Counted from the stretch's first letter, positions 1 through 12,219 are shown. The stretch is DNA of 64,000 nt from Chondrus crispus (GCF_000350225.1 NW_005178981.1:62001-126000), one strand, 5' to 3'. Numbers and translations are program-made. Notes: generated by a model not told the origin, from the sequence alone.

Positions 1-1440
1 AGCATGAACTATTCGACTGCTTGAAATAATCGAATGGCAACGATACTCTCATCAACGACTTGAAACATGCCAGAATCACGCATCCGGTGGACCACTGGAT
101 TGATAAAAGCCAGAACGAGGGTACGTCACGTCAAAAGTAGACGGAGTTGTGGAAACATCGGAGTTGAAGGGTGACTGTAACGTCCCATGATAGTCTGGGC
201 TATAGTAAATTGACTCGCACCAAATGTGATATTGCGGTTCAATGTTTGCTTCATTGTTCTCCCACTCTATTGTACAACCAAAAAGTTCCGCTGTTGATAA
301 CAAACGCAAATATGTTTCCTAATTATCAGCAAACGTAATGAAAAGATGTCGTAAATAATCAAATATGGGGTAGAGAGTAAGGTCTGCCGAATACTCTAAA
401 TACGGAAGGATGTGGGGCAGATAAGCTGCCCGTAGATAGAAGCGAGAACAAAAAAACCCCAACAGTAAAAAAACGGAACTCTTCTTCGCCCTGTCCTGCT
501 GATGACCTCTTACTGTACGGTTTTTCTATTTTTGCGGCACCAATCCCCCAACCTGGCACTTCGGTTTATCGAAATCTCCACGACTTACTCCATGCCATGC
601 ACTGGACAACTGTCACACAGAACGCATACCTCCCGCACTCGCAATATACTACAAGAACGGGCATCTACTTACTGAGCACTCTCCGATTTTTAGGGAATCT
701 ACTTTTTCCAACGCCTGCTCACGAAAGCAGTACCATTAAAACCCATTCCTTCTTGGCCACCACATCACAATTCTTAAAAACGAATCAGAAATACCTCTAG
801 AAAACAGCACGTGGTCGCATCGGATAGAGTCACGAGGGTTGGTGTACCGAAAAACGAATCTACTCATTGAATGCCATGATGCATTGATAAATGATTGAAA
901 CGTCAAATTCTACTCGTGTCCCGAGCTCATAAATTCATACTCAACCCAGGATACATGTTCTGTCATTGGAAACAAACTTATATCGTCTCCACTTTTTCTT
1001 GGTCAGCACAAGGACTCGGCGCCAATGTATTTGCCCACTCCTCCATCTATGGAATCCGCCGCGCTATTGCGGCCATACGCAGTTCAACCACTGACTTCTT
1101 TGCTTTCGCTCTACGAACCTTCATCGTTCTGGGAGCAATTTTTTCGTCCCAGATGCATCAACGCGGTACTGCAGTCGCACCCATTCCCACCTCAATCGAT
1201 CGGCCTTCACCTATTCCACCTTTAGCTTCTCCTTCCGTTCGCCACTGCTTCTTTTAGGTTCCTGGATGTTATTTTTGCCAGTTAAATCCTCTTTTGCGTC
1301 CGCACCAGCTCCATGATATCAGTGCCTGTATAAGTCAATCCCTTTGATGTCCCTACTCAGCCACGCCGTAAATGAAGGGGTCGAAAGCACAGATCTGGGC
1401 TCTGCAGGTTCTCTTTTTCAAATGGATCCGCATGCTCATC
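1..1440. other. No recognisable gene
   Basis: Only short open frames (up to 120 codons) occur on either strand, none with a recognisable motif or sustained coding character. The right end adjoins the C-terminal end of the transposase relic, so part of this stretch may be the 3' part of that dead element. I see no terminal inverted repeat. Confidence 0.4.
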
Positions 1441-1444
1441 TACA

Positions 1445-2692
1445 CGTCATATGTGCTCCAGACGTTCCTCAGAAAATGGTCCTGGTACACTGAATACAAA
1501 TGAAGGGTTAAAAGGGTGGATACCAGAAGCAGCTAAGATCTTAACTCAATATCCTTGTAAATGCCTTGTCAAACGCAGCAGTTGTAAGGCGATGGGAATG
1601 AAATGTATGGTACTCTACGCACGCGTTGGCTTGCCAGGTCTGCGCAAATAGCATGTTGAGATTTTCCGTGAATGAACAAAAACATGTAGTTCAAGTGACT
1701 GTGTCGTGCCACTGATGTGTGCGCGCAGCGCAGATTCGATGATATTACCCTCGCTGAAATTATTGGGCACTTTCAAGCCCATACGGCTGCTACTTTAGCC
1801 GCGATGTACAAATATCAACTTTCGATCGTGGGCCGTCAAAGGGCGGCAGTACTCCACAAATGACTCTGCCCACCTCTTGAAGATAAATCTGCCCACCCCG
1901 GCAAGCTTTTTGCGGGTAATGGCGTGGGCGTGAGTTGGCAAGCAATCAGCTATGCTTTTCATTTGTTCCCTTTCGCCAATCTCAATAAGACTTTAGGTAA
2001 GTGAATGTCCATTTCCATAAAATGCAGGCGTTCCGACATTACCACAAGCAGAAATCCTCAGCAGCAATGTCGCACAATTAAATTTCTTGAAAAAATCAGG
2101 CTTGTACTGCGCAACATTCCCGCGTGTTGAGTACGTCTTTGCTCTCATGCGACCGTTGGCATGTTGGTTATGAGAGCAACCTGTCTCTTCAATTTTGACA
2201 ATTCTTGTAGACAATCTGATGCTCCCTTATAATATCTTACATCTACGCAAAGTTGTCAGTGAGATAGTTGGAATTCGTTGCACGGTAGCAGAGTGCTTCT
2301 TGAAGGGATGAAATGCCAAGCTTGATAGAGGCCTTGTGCTGCAACTCAAAATTGGGCAGAAATGTTTTCCTGGGACAACCGTTGGCGAAGCGGATCTTGG
2401 CATGGCGCTCAGATTTCCTCTTGGTCACAATAATCGCTACCAGATCCTCAATTGAGGATCCCGTAGCGATTATTGTATCCCGCCCGCAGGCCCAGGCAGA
2501 CATTAATGTCTGCTTGGACCTGTGGGCGAGACTCAGACGAATAAATTCGGACACGACCGACTTTGCCCTGCTCTTCGTCATCAGTGAGCACATAGTGGCC
2601 CTGAAATCGGGGTTTTGCTGCTCAAAGGGGATTTCTCAATATCCGAGTACTTTTTTACTGGTTTTGGAACTGCGAGAGCGGTAGTTGGCCAT
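1445..2692 (-). pseudogene. Decayed pogo/Tc1-type DDE transposase
   Basis: Reading the minus strand through several stops and frame changes gives the parts of a pogo/Tigger-like transposase in order. Near 2690-2250 there is a CENP-B/Tc5-type helix-turn-helix region with the pattern IRFANGCPRKTFLPNF followed by a charged stretch. Near 2215-2000 comes the first catalytic block (IEETGCSHN, then a G-containing turn and a 'T-x-L-x-x-I-S-A-x-G' strand). Near 1800-1700 lies the 'H-R-G-Y-S-S-x-M-G-L' strand that in active relatives is D-G-Y-S-S-H, followed by the AHISGTTQSLELHVF segment corresponding to the usual AHTSGTTQPLDV. The GIHPFNP motif typical of the C-terminus is at about 1520. Family assignment rests on motif order. 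The second catalytic Asp appears replaced (HRG), so the enzyme would be dead even without the stops. Confidence 0.7.
2427..2476. repeat. 50-bp near-perfect palindrome
   Basis: The two 25-base halves are reverse complements except at two central pairs (2441/2462 and 2442/2461). The inner 18 bases, 2443-2460, are a perfect palindrome. It lies inside the helix-turn-helix part of the transposase relic and is probably a local inverted duplication that happened after the gene died. Confidence 0.85.
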
Positions 2693-2849
2693 CTTGGTCC
2701 CTTCGTGACACGAAGTGCCAACAACAACTGTATCAAGATCCGTGCGAATGCAGCACGTCTCGGGTGTGGCACAGCGGTTCCGCTCGGTCATTTTGACGTT
2801 ATAGGGCTTGACGGAAAAGGGAGAGGCTGCCGCCACACCAGCACCAGCT

Positions 2850-4890
2850 TTGTCGGAAGGTCACAAAGGCGCTTAGGATCTTTTGATCGCTCCTATTGGT
2901 ATCAGAAAAGGCGGGAGTATACAAACCCAAATTTTTTGAAATAAAAAGCATGCGTGAAAGGTGATTATGTAAACTGTTGTCATATTCGAGGTAGCAGTTT
3001 CGACATACAGGTGACTACTGGCCATTTTTGGACCCATGGAGGTGCAAGTGACGTATAAACGTTAAAAATGTAAATTTTGGGTTGTTTAACTTTGCCATGC
3101 GCTGTTCGAAACAATAAAAACTCCTCTTTTCCTGAAGATATAAACAAAAGAAACTCAATGCTTAACTTGCAAACTCTCTCCACCTCCCTAACTTGCAACA
3201 TTTAACACAAAACGTTCCGCTCCTCAACCTTTATAGCTCGCTGTACTCCAGGACGACAACTCCCATATATCATGTCCTGACCATACTTACTACTGGGGGC
3301 TTCTTGGAATTCTAAGATCGCAAATTGCATGGACCAAGTCGGAATTTTACGACACGCAAAGAGCGCGTTGTGAAAATATATTGCGCCGTTTTCTCAGACG
3401 GGTGACCCCATGTTTAGATAAATGCGTATTTCATGAATGTCACAATGCCCGCGCGTACAATGCAATTTTTCTGTAGTTAGAGCTCTGATGGTGTCATCGT
3501 CGGCGTCCTGTGAGGACAAAACCTGCGCACTGTAGAGGGAGGCACATTGTGTGCCCAAGCAATTCTTTGACAAAACTGTTTTTTGTGCACAAAAAGGAAA
3601 ATATGACTCTTACACAATAATAGTCTCCGGAGGCTCCCGATGTATTCGTTTACCTCCGCCAAAAAATTCCAATTCTTTTGTTCCTAACATTCTCTTCCAT
3701 CACAACCCATACAGGAGATATCTCCAACATTTGTTCAGTTGATTCAAAGTTACACACTCCCTCAATCGATTACCAAATGTACCATTTCAGGGAATTCCAA
3801 GAAAGATAAAAATGAAAACAAACTTTACCTAAACTGACAATGGACAGCCCAACTCTACCACCTACCGTCCGACCCTTTGTCATTTATGTAGAGTCGCACA
3901 CCGTTTTTGTCATACCATTCTCATCAATGAAGTGCCAGTGTGGCCACCACAGCAAAATATTCGCCTTCCTCAGTTGCTGGAAGGTAAATGACACCAATCC
4001 CGCGTCTATTAGGATCGGTGCAGAGAAATAGAGAAGACTTCTGCCTCCTTGGTGATTGGCATGTTCAGAGGAGGTAGAAGGAGTAAGTTTCAAATACAGA
4101 TATTACTGCTTCGCGGGCGCATACGGCGCCTGAGTCTCGACCCATCTCTTCGATCACACACTCCCTCCTCCGTAGTCTTTATTAACCGCGCGGAGTGACC
4201 AGTGACTGCCTGCCGTCTATTCCAACCCGCAGTTGTGTGGGCTTCCTCGCAGTAGCTCGGTCTACCGTGGCGCAAGTGACTTCAAACTGAGAGGAAACAC
4301 GGCGACAATCCCGATTTTTGAGCGCGTCAGTGAGGAAAACTGAATTCTGGTACGCGCTCCGAGCAATCCCATGACCGTCTTTGTCCCCGTGCTGAAAACC
4401 TAAACCTTGCCACACTGCTGGCTGAATCGCTACGTCAAGTGGTGCTCCAGGTGCTCAACAGCTTCCAGCCGATTTTTCAGGTCAGGGAGATAATGTCGCC
4501 GAAACGGTTTTCCAAATGGTGCCAGGCTTTAACTAAATATTGGCCGACAATTTCATTTCATCACTGACCTACTCCATCGCCCTTCTTCGATAAGTGACCA
4601 AGTTCTGCACCTGTCTGCCAAATTCTGTCTCCGCCTCTGAGAGTTTTCGTGACGAAATCAATCGACAAGGTTAACTTCGAAAAATCTTTTGGCTGCTTCC
4701 CACCGACTATAGCATGCAAATCGACGATTTAAACCCTGCCATGGATCATATCGCGCCGCTTCGTGCTGCTCCGCCACTGCAGCTACTTCAGAAGTTGCAG
4801 CACTCAAGCACGGAAATGGTTGACAGGACTGCCCCACGTCAGCTAAAACCTTTCCCATTTCCTGAAATGGGTCGAGAATTTTCCCCAGGT
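2850..4890. other. No recognisable gene
   Basis: Short frames only (at most about 77 codons until 4650). The segment 4650-4950 has a 70-codon plus-strand frame just before the Gag relic and may be its upstream part. I see no long terminal repeat, RNA gene or promoter that I could defend. Confidence 0.35.
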
Positions 4891-5019
4891 CCATGTGAAA
4901 AAGTTTTATTGCGGTTGCAAGTATAAGCAGAGCCGGAGTTCTGACGTTCGTCATCTAGAGATCGATCGTCGCACAAAACCCCTTCATCATCCCATGACTA
5001 AGCCCGCACCGTCTAGGCC

Positions 5020-5502
5020 ATGTACAGCGCCTTTAAAGGAAAAAAGTTCACTGGTGATGCGTCACAGTCCATTCAGGAATGTATTTCCGACCACGACATA
5101 CTGCCTTTTCAACTTAAACTCACTGAGAAAACGAACGCAAATGTTTTCATTTGTATATTTGAAGAAGCCGCAAAATCTCATCGCATTGGCAACGTTCGAC
5201 AACAAATGTCCTTTACAGAAATGGAGCAGACCACGACAGCAGAGTTGGAGTCACATGCTTGTCGCTTACAAGTTCACAAAACGCTTCGGAATCTTTGTAT
5301 CGATACGGCCATGTTCCAGGGCGAGAATATAACAAACGATTGCGACGCACTCAGCTGTCTTTTTAAAAGAACCAACCGTCTCAGTCCCCAATGTTCGTAC
5401 GTTTTTCGTTCAGAGGAGAACAAAATTCAATTTTCTGGCGATGTCGTAACTGCCAAGGAACGGTTTAGCCAACCAATTTCGCAAATAACGACTTCGACGT
5501 AG
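5020..5502 (+). pseudogene. Gag-like fragment of the Copia-type relic
   Basis: An open frame of 160 codons, starting KFTGD..QSI..CIS near its N-terminus and ending with the block FRSEENKIQFSGDVV...PISQITTS. This layout (retrotransposon Gag helices, then a conserved 'P-I-S-x-I-T-T-S' tail) is the one found in Gag regions of Copia-type polyproteins of fungi and algae. The reading continues downstream in another frame (5520-5730: FVSTIREGLQYI..), which shows a frameshift near 5505. Start codon not meaningful in a relic. Confidence 0.6.
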
Positions 5503-7001
5503 TTCTTCAATGGATTCGTGTCTACAATTCGTGAAGGTTTGCAGTATATCAAGGAACCTAATCGTCACATGCACGGCTCGCAGCGGCCTCCTATCAAAGA
5601 TTTTAGTACCCTATTGTACGTATTGTACGAACAGTACGGGAGTGCACAGTCAACTGTGTCTAAGGTCAAGCCCCAGCAAAATCAGTACATCGAATCGAAT
5701 TGGGGACACTTTTTCACGGCAAGAACTCTCTAGACCGAAACGGAAAACAAATGTGATGCCGCATTTGTGGATCTGACTCCCATCTGCAACATTTCCAATC
5801 TGAAGCCATGAGGAGAGAAACTTGCAACCGTCTCGCGTCTGAAGGAAGTCCTAGTAATATAATCGATGATTTAGTTAACAGTATCGACGATTTGGGCCTC
5901 ACCCGAGACACAGAACAGGGGGACACTGACACTGGTGACGAAAATCGTGAATGTGGTCCGACCGCTGGGAATGCAGAAGATTTTAACCTCTTTGATGAGC
6001 TTAAAAGAAACTCCGTAGATCATGGACAGATAATATCCGACGGCAGCACTTCTAGATATGTCGTAATAACTGATGTAGCTGTTGTTACGAAGCACATAGC
6101 ACGGGCATTGCGTTCTGCTCACGGCGGCACTCACTCAGAGGGGGCGCTTTTTTATGAAGGCAACGACGCGCTACGTCTCGTGCTCGTCGCTGTAGCCATA
6201 GCTGTTCTTAGCATTGCACTGCTATATCAATACGCAAAAGTATGCAACAAGACGTTTATGCCACCAATGCACGTCTATGCCACTAATGCACGTTTCGAGA
6301 TTTGTAAAAGGTTTCAGAAGAAACTTCAAACGTAAAAGACCCGGAATTCTCCTACACGAGGGCTTCCCGTCCTTTGTGATTTGTCTCAAGCAGCTCAGAA
6401 GACTCGCTTCATTCTTCGACGTCACGCTCAACGATTAAGAAGTCGCATAAGCAGTTCAGTTACGTCAATGCATCATTCGAATTTCCAAGAAGTGCCCAGG
6501 TATCATTTCGTACGCCATCAGGTGTCCTCCAATTCATTGTTGTTCTTGATGTTTTGTCGGCAGACGAACCCGTACTTCTTGGTATGGACATTTGAGATGC
6601 AGAGAATCAAGTAGACCACACAGTCTGAAATGAGCTGAAGAAGAGAATTATTTCGCAGAACGTTGATAGGAAATAATGATTCAAGTCGGATGAGGTTGTT
6701 ACAGATGAATGGCCTATCCTGCTCACTGGGTACCTGTCAAAAATCTTTGCATCCTATGACTACTGTTCAGAAATGTATTTGATTAGAAAACAGTCGTATA
6801 AGACTCACTGACAGTTCTCACATCCATCCGCACATAAACTTTACAACCTGCTCAAGCGTGCTCGTCCAGGGGAAGCCATCTCAGAAAGGCGCCGAGCCTT
6901 GGAAGATTTGTGCAAACAATGTGACCCTTGCAAAAGGATACAGAATGCTCCAATTCGGTTCAAGGAATCCATTGGTGCTAGAAACGTGCGTTTAAACAAA
7001 A

Positions 7002-7553
7002 ATGCTTCTCATCAACCTAATGTACCTGGACGGTAAACCTGTCATTTGCATTGTAAATGAAGGTACCCATTTCAGTGCCGCTCGTTTCTTGGAAAATGTC
7101 TCTGCTGTCTCACTGTGTTCAACAATCCCAGAATGCTGGGCTATAAGCCACACCCAGCTACTGCGCAAGATACTCGTCGAGCAAGGATCGCAGTTTGGAG
7201 ATCCGTTCTTAAGCATTGCAGCATTACGAAATTTAGAAGTTCAACGAAACGGGATTGGGTCACACAATAGCCTCGAACTCGGTAAACGCTTTCCCAAACG
7301 GCTTTGCAGTACCTTCCGAAAATTGGAAATAACCTTTTCTGACAGAAAACGAACATTGCTTCTTAACTATGCAGTGAGCACCATAACTAACACCCGAGCA
7401 CCAGATAGCCTTTGTCCCTCGGCATTAATCTTTGGTGAAATCACTTCACCGTTTACTAATTCAGAGACGCAACACTCTCGGGCAATGCTCGGACTACGAT
7501 TCGAATTGCTGAGATTGCGAACAAAGTGCGATGTGAAATTGAGAAAGAGGTAG
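7002..7553 (+). pseudogene. Integrase core fragment of the Copia-type relic
   Basis: An open frame of 183 codons carrying the retroviral-type integrase core. It begins LMYLDGKPVICIVNEGTHFS, where the D of the LD motif is a catalytic acid and the expected second acid in 'VDxGTHFSAA' reads NEG. The central GSQFGD matches the usual 'DQGSxF' block with QGS kept. GSHNSLELGKRF corresponds to the 'ESHNALGxGER' block that normally carries the catalytic Glu, here replaced by Gly. The C-terminal part, PSALIFGEI, matches the 'PSxLVFG' motif that ends such cores. At least two catalytic acids are lost. Confidence 0.75.
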
Positions 7554-7879
7554 CAACCGTTGGATTGCAAAGAGCACACCATCATGCTACTTCACCCGCG
7601 GCTGAGACAATCTTTCAAGTCCTCCAAGATGTTGTAGTATAGAGGGCAAGAATAGTCGAGAGTCGGATGAGGTACTCGGATGGGCCCTAAAAGGTTCGTG
7701 CCGTAGACCAAAAGAAGAGATTTGTATTCTTCAGGGACTCTCAAGATGGTGATCCGAGACATTTAAACGTTGCGCAAGTGAAGCCACATCCAGCAATAGG
7801 GGAAGTCAATCACGGACTCATGAGTGTCCTACGCTATGGTTGGTCTGAGTTTTCATCTCCAAAAGATGAATCCTGATAT

Positions 7880-8720
7880 CTCACGGAGATTTTCTTTCCC
7901 AGTAATCGTCGATGCAGTTCGAAAGAGATGAACTCGGAAATGGGCAGAAATTAGTAGATGGATGAAGCGAGGAATCTTCATAGTAGTCTTTCGAGAGAAC
8001 ATACCTGATGGTCCCGACGTACTTCTCGGTTGTTTCATCCTGACCATCAATTCATCTGAGGAGGTTCAAGGAACGTTCACGCCTCGTTGCGTCGTTTGTG
8101 GACATCGTGGTAAGCTCAAACATTTCATAGTTCATTCCTCGCAGACTCTGCAACCTGCATGAAGTCAACAGTCGTAGTCACTACAGCTCTCCGTGGCCTC
8201 GATGTTTGGATTCAACGTTTGGACTGCGGATATACCACAAGCGTACTTGCAATCGACATAACCATGGATGAGGCATATAATTATTATGAATCCCATCTCA
8301 GACTTTGAGCTGGACGCATGGCAATGGCGTCTCCTTCTTTGACCTTAATATGGCTTCTGTGAGTCTCGTGACTTTTGGCACACAACCCTCGACGTCCACC
8401 ATCGTAATGAACTAGGTATTTAACCTCATTTTCAGACTCTGCATTATACGCTTGGATTCCTGATGGTCTACTCAAAGGCCTATTTGGGAGCTCTGTAGAT
8501 GACTTCATGAGAGCTGGTCATTATTACTTCAAAGAACATGCAAAGAAGACCGCTGCATTTCTGGACATGGCAGACAATGAAGTGCGTCCGTGTAACTTAA
8601 CAGGGGTTTGCCTTAATTTTAGTGAAGAAAACACCCTCACCCTCGACTAGAACAACTGCTTGATGACTTTTGTGATGCTTACTGTGTAGAATTCCCCTCG
8701 CTCTGTAATAAACTTTCATG
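7880..8720 (+). pseudogene. Reverse transcriptase remnant
   Basis: Read through stops, this segment shows the start of a Copia-type reverse transcriptase: a run with the sense 'SR-W-V-x-G-H-R' near 8080-8110, then KHFIVHSSQTL (8116-8150) and WTADIPQAYLQS (8208-8245), equivalent to the 'DVxxAYLQ' catalytic strand. Downstream frames are broken by many stops, and the YxDD region is not recognisable. Confidence 0.6.
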
Positions 8721-8829
8721 ACTAAAGCATATTTGGCCTGATTGCGTTTTCCAAGTCTTGCAATTGGCTCAAGGTGCGAAGGACATATTCGAAAGAGACC
8801 GGGGAGCAGTTATCAGAAGATAACACAGA

Positions 8830-9386
8830 TTGGTAAAGCATGAGCAGGAGAAACCGATGGAGGTCGTTTTCTCGAAGCTGGAGAGACACTCCTTGGAATC
8901 GCCTGCTTCTCCGATGCTTCTTTCTCTGGAAATATGGAATTCCCTTCTCAGCTCAGCTATATTCGTTTCTCTGCTGATTACAAGGATGCCGCTCTGCCCC
9001 TCACCTTTAAATCCTACAAAGTCAGTCGAGTAACAAGATCCATGATGGCTGCAGAAGTTATCAGTTTCGGCGGTCTGTTCAAAGCCTGCTACGCACTTGG
9101 GCATGATCTCAGGTCTATGCTTCAAAACGGCGAATCTCCCATTCACCAGTACACGGATAGTAAATATCTTTTTGAGGTAATATCAAAGGAGACTCGCAAT
9201 TCTGAGAAGCGTGTCATCCTATAAATTGCTGTAGCTCAGAAATTTGTTAAAAAGAATGCCACAAGTGACCTAGGATCTGTCAGGAGAGATGCAAACAGCG
9301 CAGATGCTTTGATAAAGAAGATCAGCCAAAAGGGCATTAACGGATGTGGTACGCAGTCCGTAGCGAACCTTTTTTCTGTAAAATGA
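8830..9386 (+). pseudogene. RNase H remnant
   Basis: Frame changes aside, the reading 8890-9386 matches the Copia-type RNase H: GIACFSDASFSGN (first catalytic Asp in 'DASF'), the conserved SSYKSxRVTRSxxAAE block (here KSYKVSRVTRSMMAAE, Glu kept), YTDSKYLFEVISK (Asp kept) and, at the end, RRDANSADALIKK. The order and spacing of these blocks are family-typical. A frame change lies near 8930 and a stop at 9222. Confidence 0.75.
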
Positions 9387-9389
9387 ATG

Positions 9390-10025
9390 CAGAGGGACTG
9401 TATCGAGTATGATAGGAGGGTATGAGGAGGGTACTAGGACGACACTAGGAAGATGATTCGTCCTAGTCGATTTCGGCGGGTGGTTGGATGATTAAAGAAG
9501 GTTGGACAGATTATTATTGGCTGTTTTCCTTTTAAATTTCAAGTTTTCTGTAGCAACGTACTGTAGGCCTTCGTAGGCTGTCCATGGCTGCCCCACCCTG
9601 CCACCCTGACCAGCTTGCGCGACCCCCCGCACGTGCGCATTCTCTACCCCCCTCGACACACTCCCACCGCCCATCCTCGTCCCCCTTAAATTACCTCATT
9701 CAAGCTCACCGCTGCCGTCCAAGCCCCCGTCCGCTTTCTCCACTCTTCTTCCCCACTCGTGTCTCCCACTTCCACCACAACATGCTGCACCCCTTCGCGT
9801 AGCTCCATCTCATGCGCAATAATACCATGGGATTGACCGGCGTCGACTCGGACGAGGGCGTGCAGTTAGAGAAGGAGCCGTGGAGGCTTCATGCATCTTG
9901 CGCAGGTCCTTTTCGGACTGGGAGGCCAACGTGTCGGAGAGCCCAGAGTAAGTCCAGACATCCTCCTAGCACTTCTCACCCTTCTCCAAGATCATCTTCT
10001 CTCGCCCAATCGAGCCCATGCCGCC
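9390..10025. other. No recognisable gene between retroelement and PFK relic
   Basis: A short spacer with C-rich low-complexity sequence (9580-9760). The first ATG-initiated plus frame near 9812 leads towards the phosphofructokinase relic but its sequence matches nothing I know. It could hold the decayed N-terminal part of that pseudogene. Confidence 0.35.
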
Positions 10026-10028
10026 GAC

Positions 10029-11206
10029 CTGCATCGACGACTGGACACCTGTCAGCTCGTTCCTCTCACAGGGCCTCAACAACCCCGCATAGGATAACCT
10101 CGGCATATTCTTTGTCGGCAGCGAGACCATCGACTTCAACGTCATTTCTGCCCCCGAAAACACCACCATGCACCGCGAGTTCTTCCACGCCCCCCTGAAG
10201 GAGCTCGCGTTCCATCCCCAGAAACGTTTCAAAGTCGGCATCGCCACCTACAGCGGCTTGTGCTCCGCCGGCAAACGTCGTCAGGAAGCTCTTCATCATG
10301 GTAGAGCAGATTTCTAACTCCCGCAGCGTCTTCGTCATTCCATTTGACTACCGCGGCTTTTACTACACCCATCTGGAAATCACCACCCACGATTCGTGTA
10401 AGGTCCAGAACATCCATCATGATTTGGGCTCCATTCTAGGCAGCGCACACAGCGGCCATGACATTCAGCGCATTTGTGATGCTATTGTCGCCATGCGCTT
10501 TAGTCAGAGTTATATCATCGGCGGCGATGGTACGCATGGCGTCTTCGGCAAGATCCATGAAGAATTCAAGTGATGGAGGTATACGGCCACTGTTTTCAAA
10601 GTGCCCAAGACTATTGATAACGACATTTCCCTGTTTGATAAGAGTTTTGGCTTTGACACCGCTGTTGGGGGGGCCCAACGCTCCATTAAGTGCTCAAAGA
10701 TCGAGGCAAAGTCTGACATCAATGGCATTGGCCTTGCTAAGCTCATGGGCCGTCATTTGGGCCAGCTCACCATGTTTTCGACGTTCGCGAGTTGTGACGT
10801 TGATTGCTGTCTAATCCCTTAGGTCAAATTTTAACTAGACGGCAAGAACAGCCTCTTCCAGTACATTGAAGAGAACCTCAAGGCGAAGAAGAACGTGGCT
10901 ATCTTCGTTGCGGAAAGTATGGACGGGGAACGGGGATCCAAGGCTACAATCAGTCGGGAAACAAGAAGCTCCAAGAGATCGGCCTCTGGTTCAAGTATAA
11001 GATTTGTACGGAATTTAAGAAGTGCAACTGCGAGATTAAACTCAAGCTTTTTGATTCCACTTATGTGATTCTCTCTGTTCTCTCCAATGCTTCGGACAAA
11101 TTGCATTGCAGCTTTCTGGCGCAGTCGGCTGTACATGGGGCCATGCATGACTTTTCCAGGTTCTGCGTCAGGTTAATCAATACGCATTTCATCCTCATCC
11201 CAAGAG
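10029..11206 (+). pseudogene. 6-phosphofructokinase pseudogene (group III, plant type)
   Basis: The conserved core of an ATP-dependent phosphofructokinase of the plant/protist group can be followed across three frames. FKVGIATYSGLC at 10228 is the N-terminal glycine strand, normally K-V-G-I-V-T-C-G-G-L-C-P-G. IHHDLGSILGSAHSGHD and IIGGDGTHGVFGKIHEEF (10400-10570) are the nucleotide- and Mg-binding blocks. [19 protein letters not shown] (10598-10660) is the substrate-binding PKTIDND loop. [14 protein letters not shown] and DVDCCLIP (10720-10822) follow, then SNASDKLHCSFLAQSAVHGAM near 11083-11145. In-frame stops at 10571 and 10820, and frame changes near 10280 and 10930, make it non-functional. 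No introns interrupt the blocks. Confidence 0.85.
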
Positions 11207-11640
11207 CAGAAAATTGTAGAAGAGGTAGAGGTAAGGGAAGGAAGATTTTATACTCACGGACAAAAAGAAGCGGCCAGAAACCTTCAAGTTTTGAGACCAA
11301 TTCTCTTGATGCATTCGATCTCATTCAATTCCCTCTTTTTGTCATTTTTGCGCAACGCCATTTAACAGTTGATGTAAGAAGCAGCATGTGGCATCGAGTG
11401 GTCGAAACCACGCAGCCACAGAGTCTTGCCGCCCATCCTATCAACTCTCCGCCCTCATCGCCACCTTTATAAAGTTTCGTCTGGGTCGGTTAAAATTGCT
11501 TCCCGATTGTGGTTCCATCAAGACACAAGCAAGTAAGGCACACGTAGAATAAGGCACAGCATTACAGCACCTCACTCACTTGAACAATAAAGTCACCGCC
11601 GTCCCCCGCTCCACAGAGGATCGGGGGTATCGGTGTTCCT
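11207..11640. other. No recognisable gene; left side of a retroelement scrap
   Basis: No coding signal. A 13-base sequence AATAAGGCACAGC at 11548-11560 recurs exactly at 12207-12219, immediately before the tandem array, so the Gag fragment between them is flanked by short direct repeats. Confidence 0.4.
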
Positions 11641-12219
11641 AGAACCACAGGTTATGGGCCACACGCAACCGCTGAACACGATCTGTCAACTCCGAACAAA
11701 ACCACACCACGGCAGACGTTAACAGACACGCAAAAGCGCAACAGGACGAGCCGCACTGCAAGAACACGCGTACACGCAAGCGATCTCCTCCGCCTCGTCA
11801 AACCCCACACAGAACCAACCATAAGTAACAACACCATCACCCATGGCACTCTGCCACTGCTAACCATTACGAATTATCCCTTCTGGTACGATGCACTCGA
11901 TATATATGCGCGAACAATCAACGCCCACAGCACCCTGGCAGCCACGATACTACCCACCTGGAACCCAGAACAACGCAAGAAAGAAGATCTCATACGGAAA
12001 GCCATAATGCAGAGTCTAAGTGCCAAAGTGATACAACTCTTACCACCCCACATCCTACGCAACGAGCCACACACCACATGCAAACTTTTGAAACAAGCGG
12101 TGGACACCTGCTCCATCGAAAATCATGAGCTGCTGGACGCAGAAGCACGCACACTCAATTTCACAGCAGACAAAGAATTCAAAGACTACGTGCAGAATCA
12201 TCGTGAAATAAGGCACAGC
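11641..12219 (+). pseudogene. Gag-like fragment truncated by the tandem array
   Basis: One frame is open from about 11641 through the array border. It contains NYPFWYDALDIYARTI, a helical middle (KVIQLLPPHIL, TCKLLKQAVDTCS) and DAEARTLNFTADKEFKDYV, the usual composition of a Copia-type Gag. It resembles no part of the element at 5-9 kb, so it is a second family. At 12,220 the sequence changes abruptly into the 5,071-bp repeat, and the frame stays open only by chance to 12,345. Confidence 0.55.

Larger units (their letters stand above)
4895..9386 (+). mobile_element. Decayed Copia-type retroelement
   Basis: A Gag-Pol relic on the plus strand with many stops and frame changes. The order Gag, integrase, reverse transcriptase, RNase H places it with Ty1/Copia elements, where integrase precedes reverse transcriptase. 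The largest surviving frames are 5020-5502 (Gag), 7002-7553 (integrase) and 8934-9224 (RNase H). A CxxCG...H patch near 5745-5790 could be a Gag zinc knuckle. No matching long terminal repeats were seen, so the outer limits are only those of recognisable coding sequence. Confidence 0.8.

Noticed and set aside
895-1257. 120-codon plus-strand frame
   Set aside because: No domain-like pattern, overlapped by another frame of similar quality, and no promoter; next to a transposon relic.
4895-9386. Long terminal repeats bounding the Copia-type relic
   Set aside because: I compared the sequence just before 4.9 kb with that after 9.4 kb by eye and saw no convincing direct repeat.
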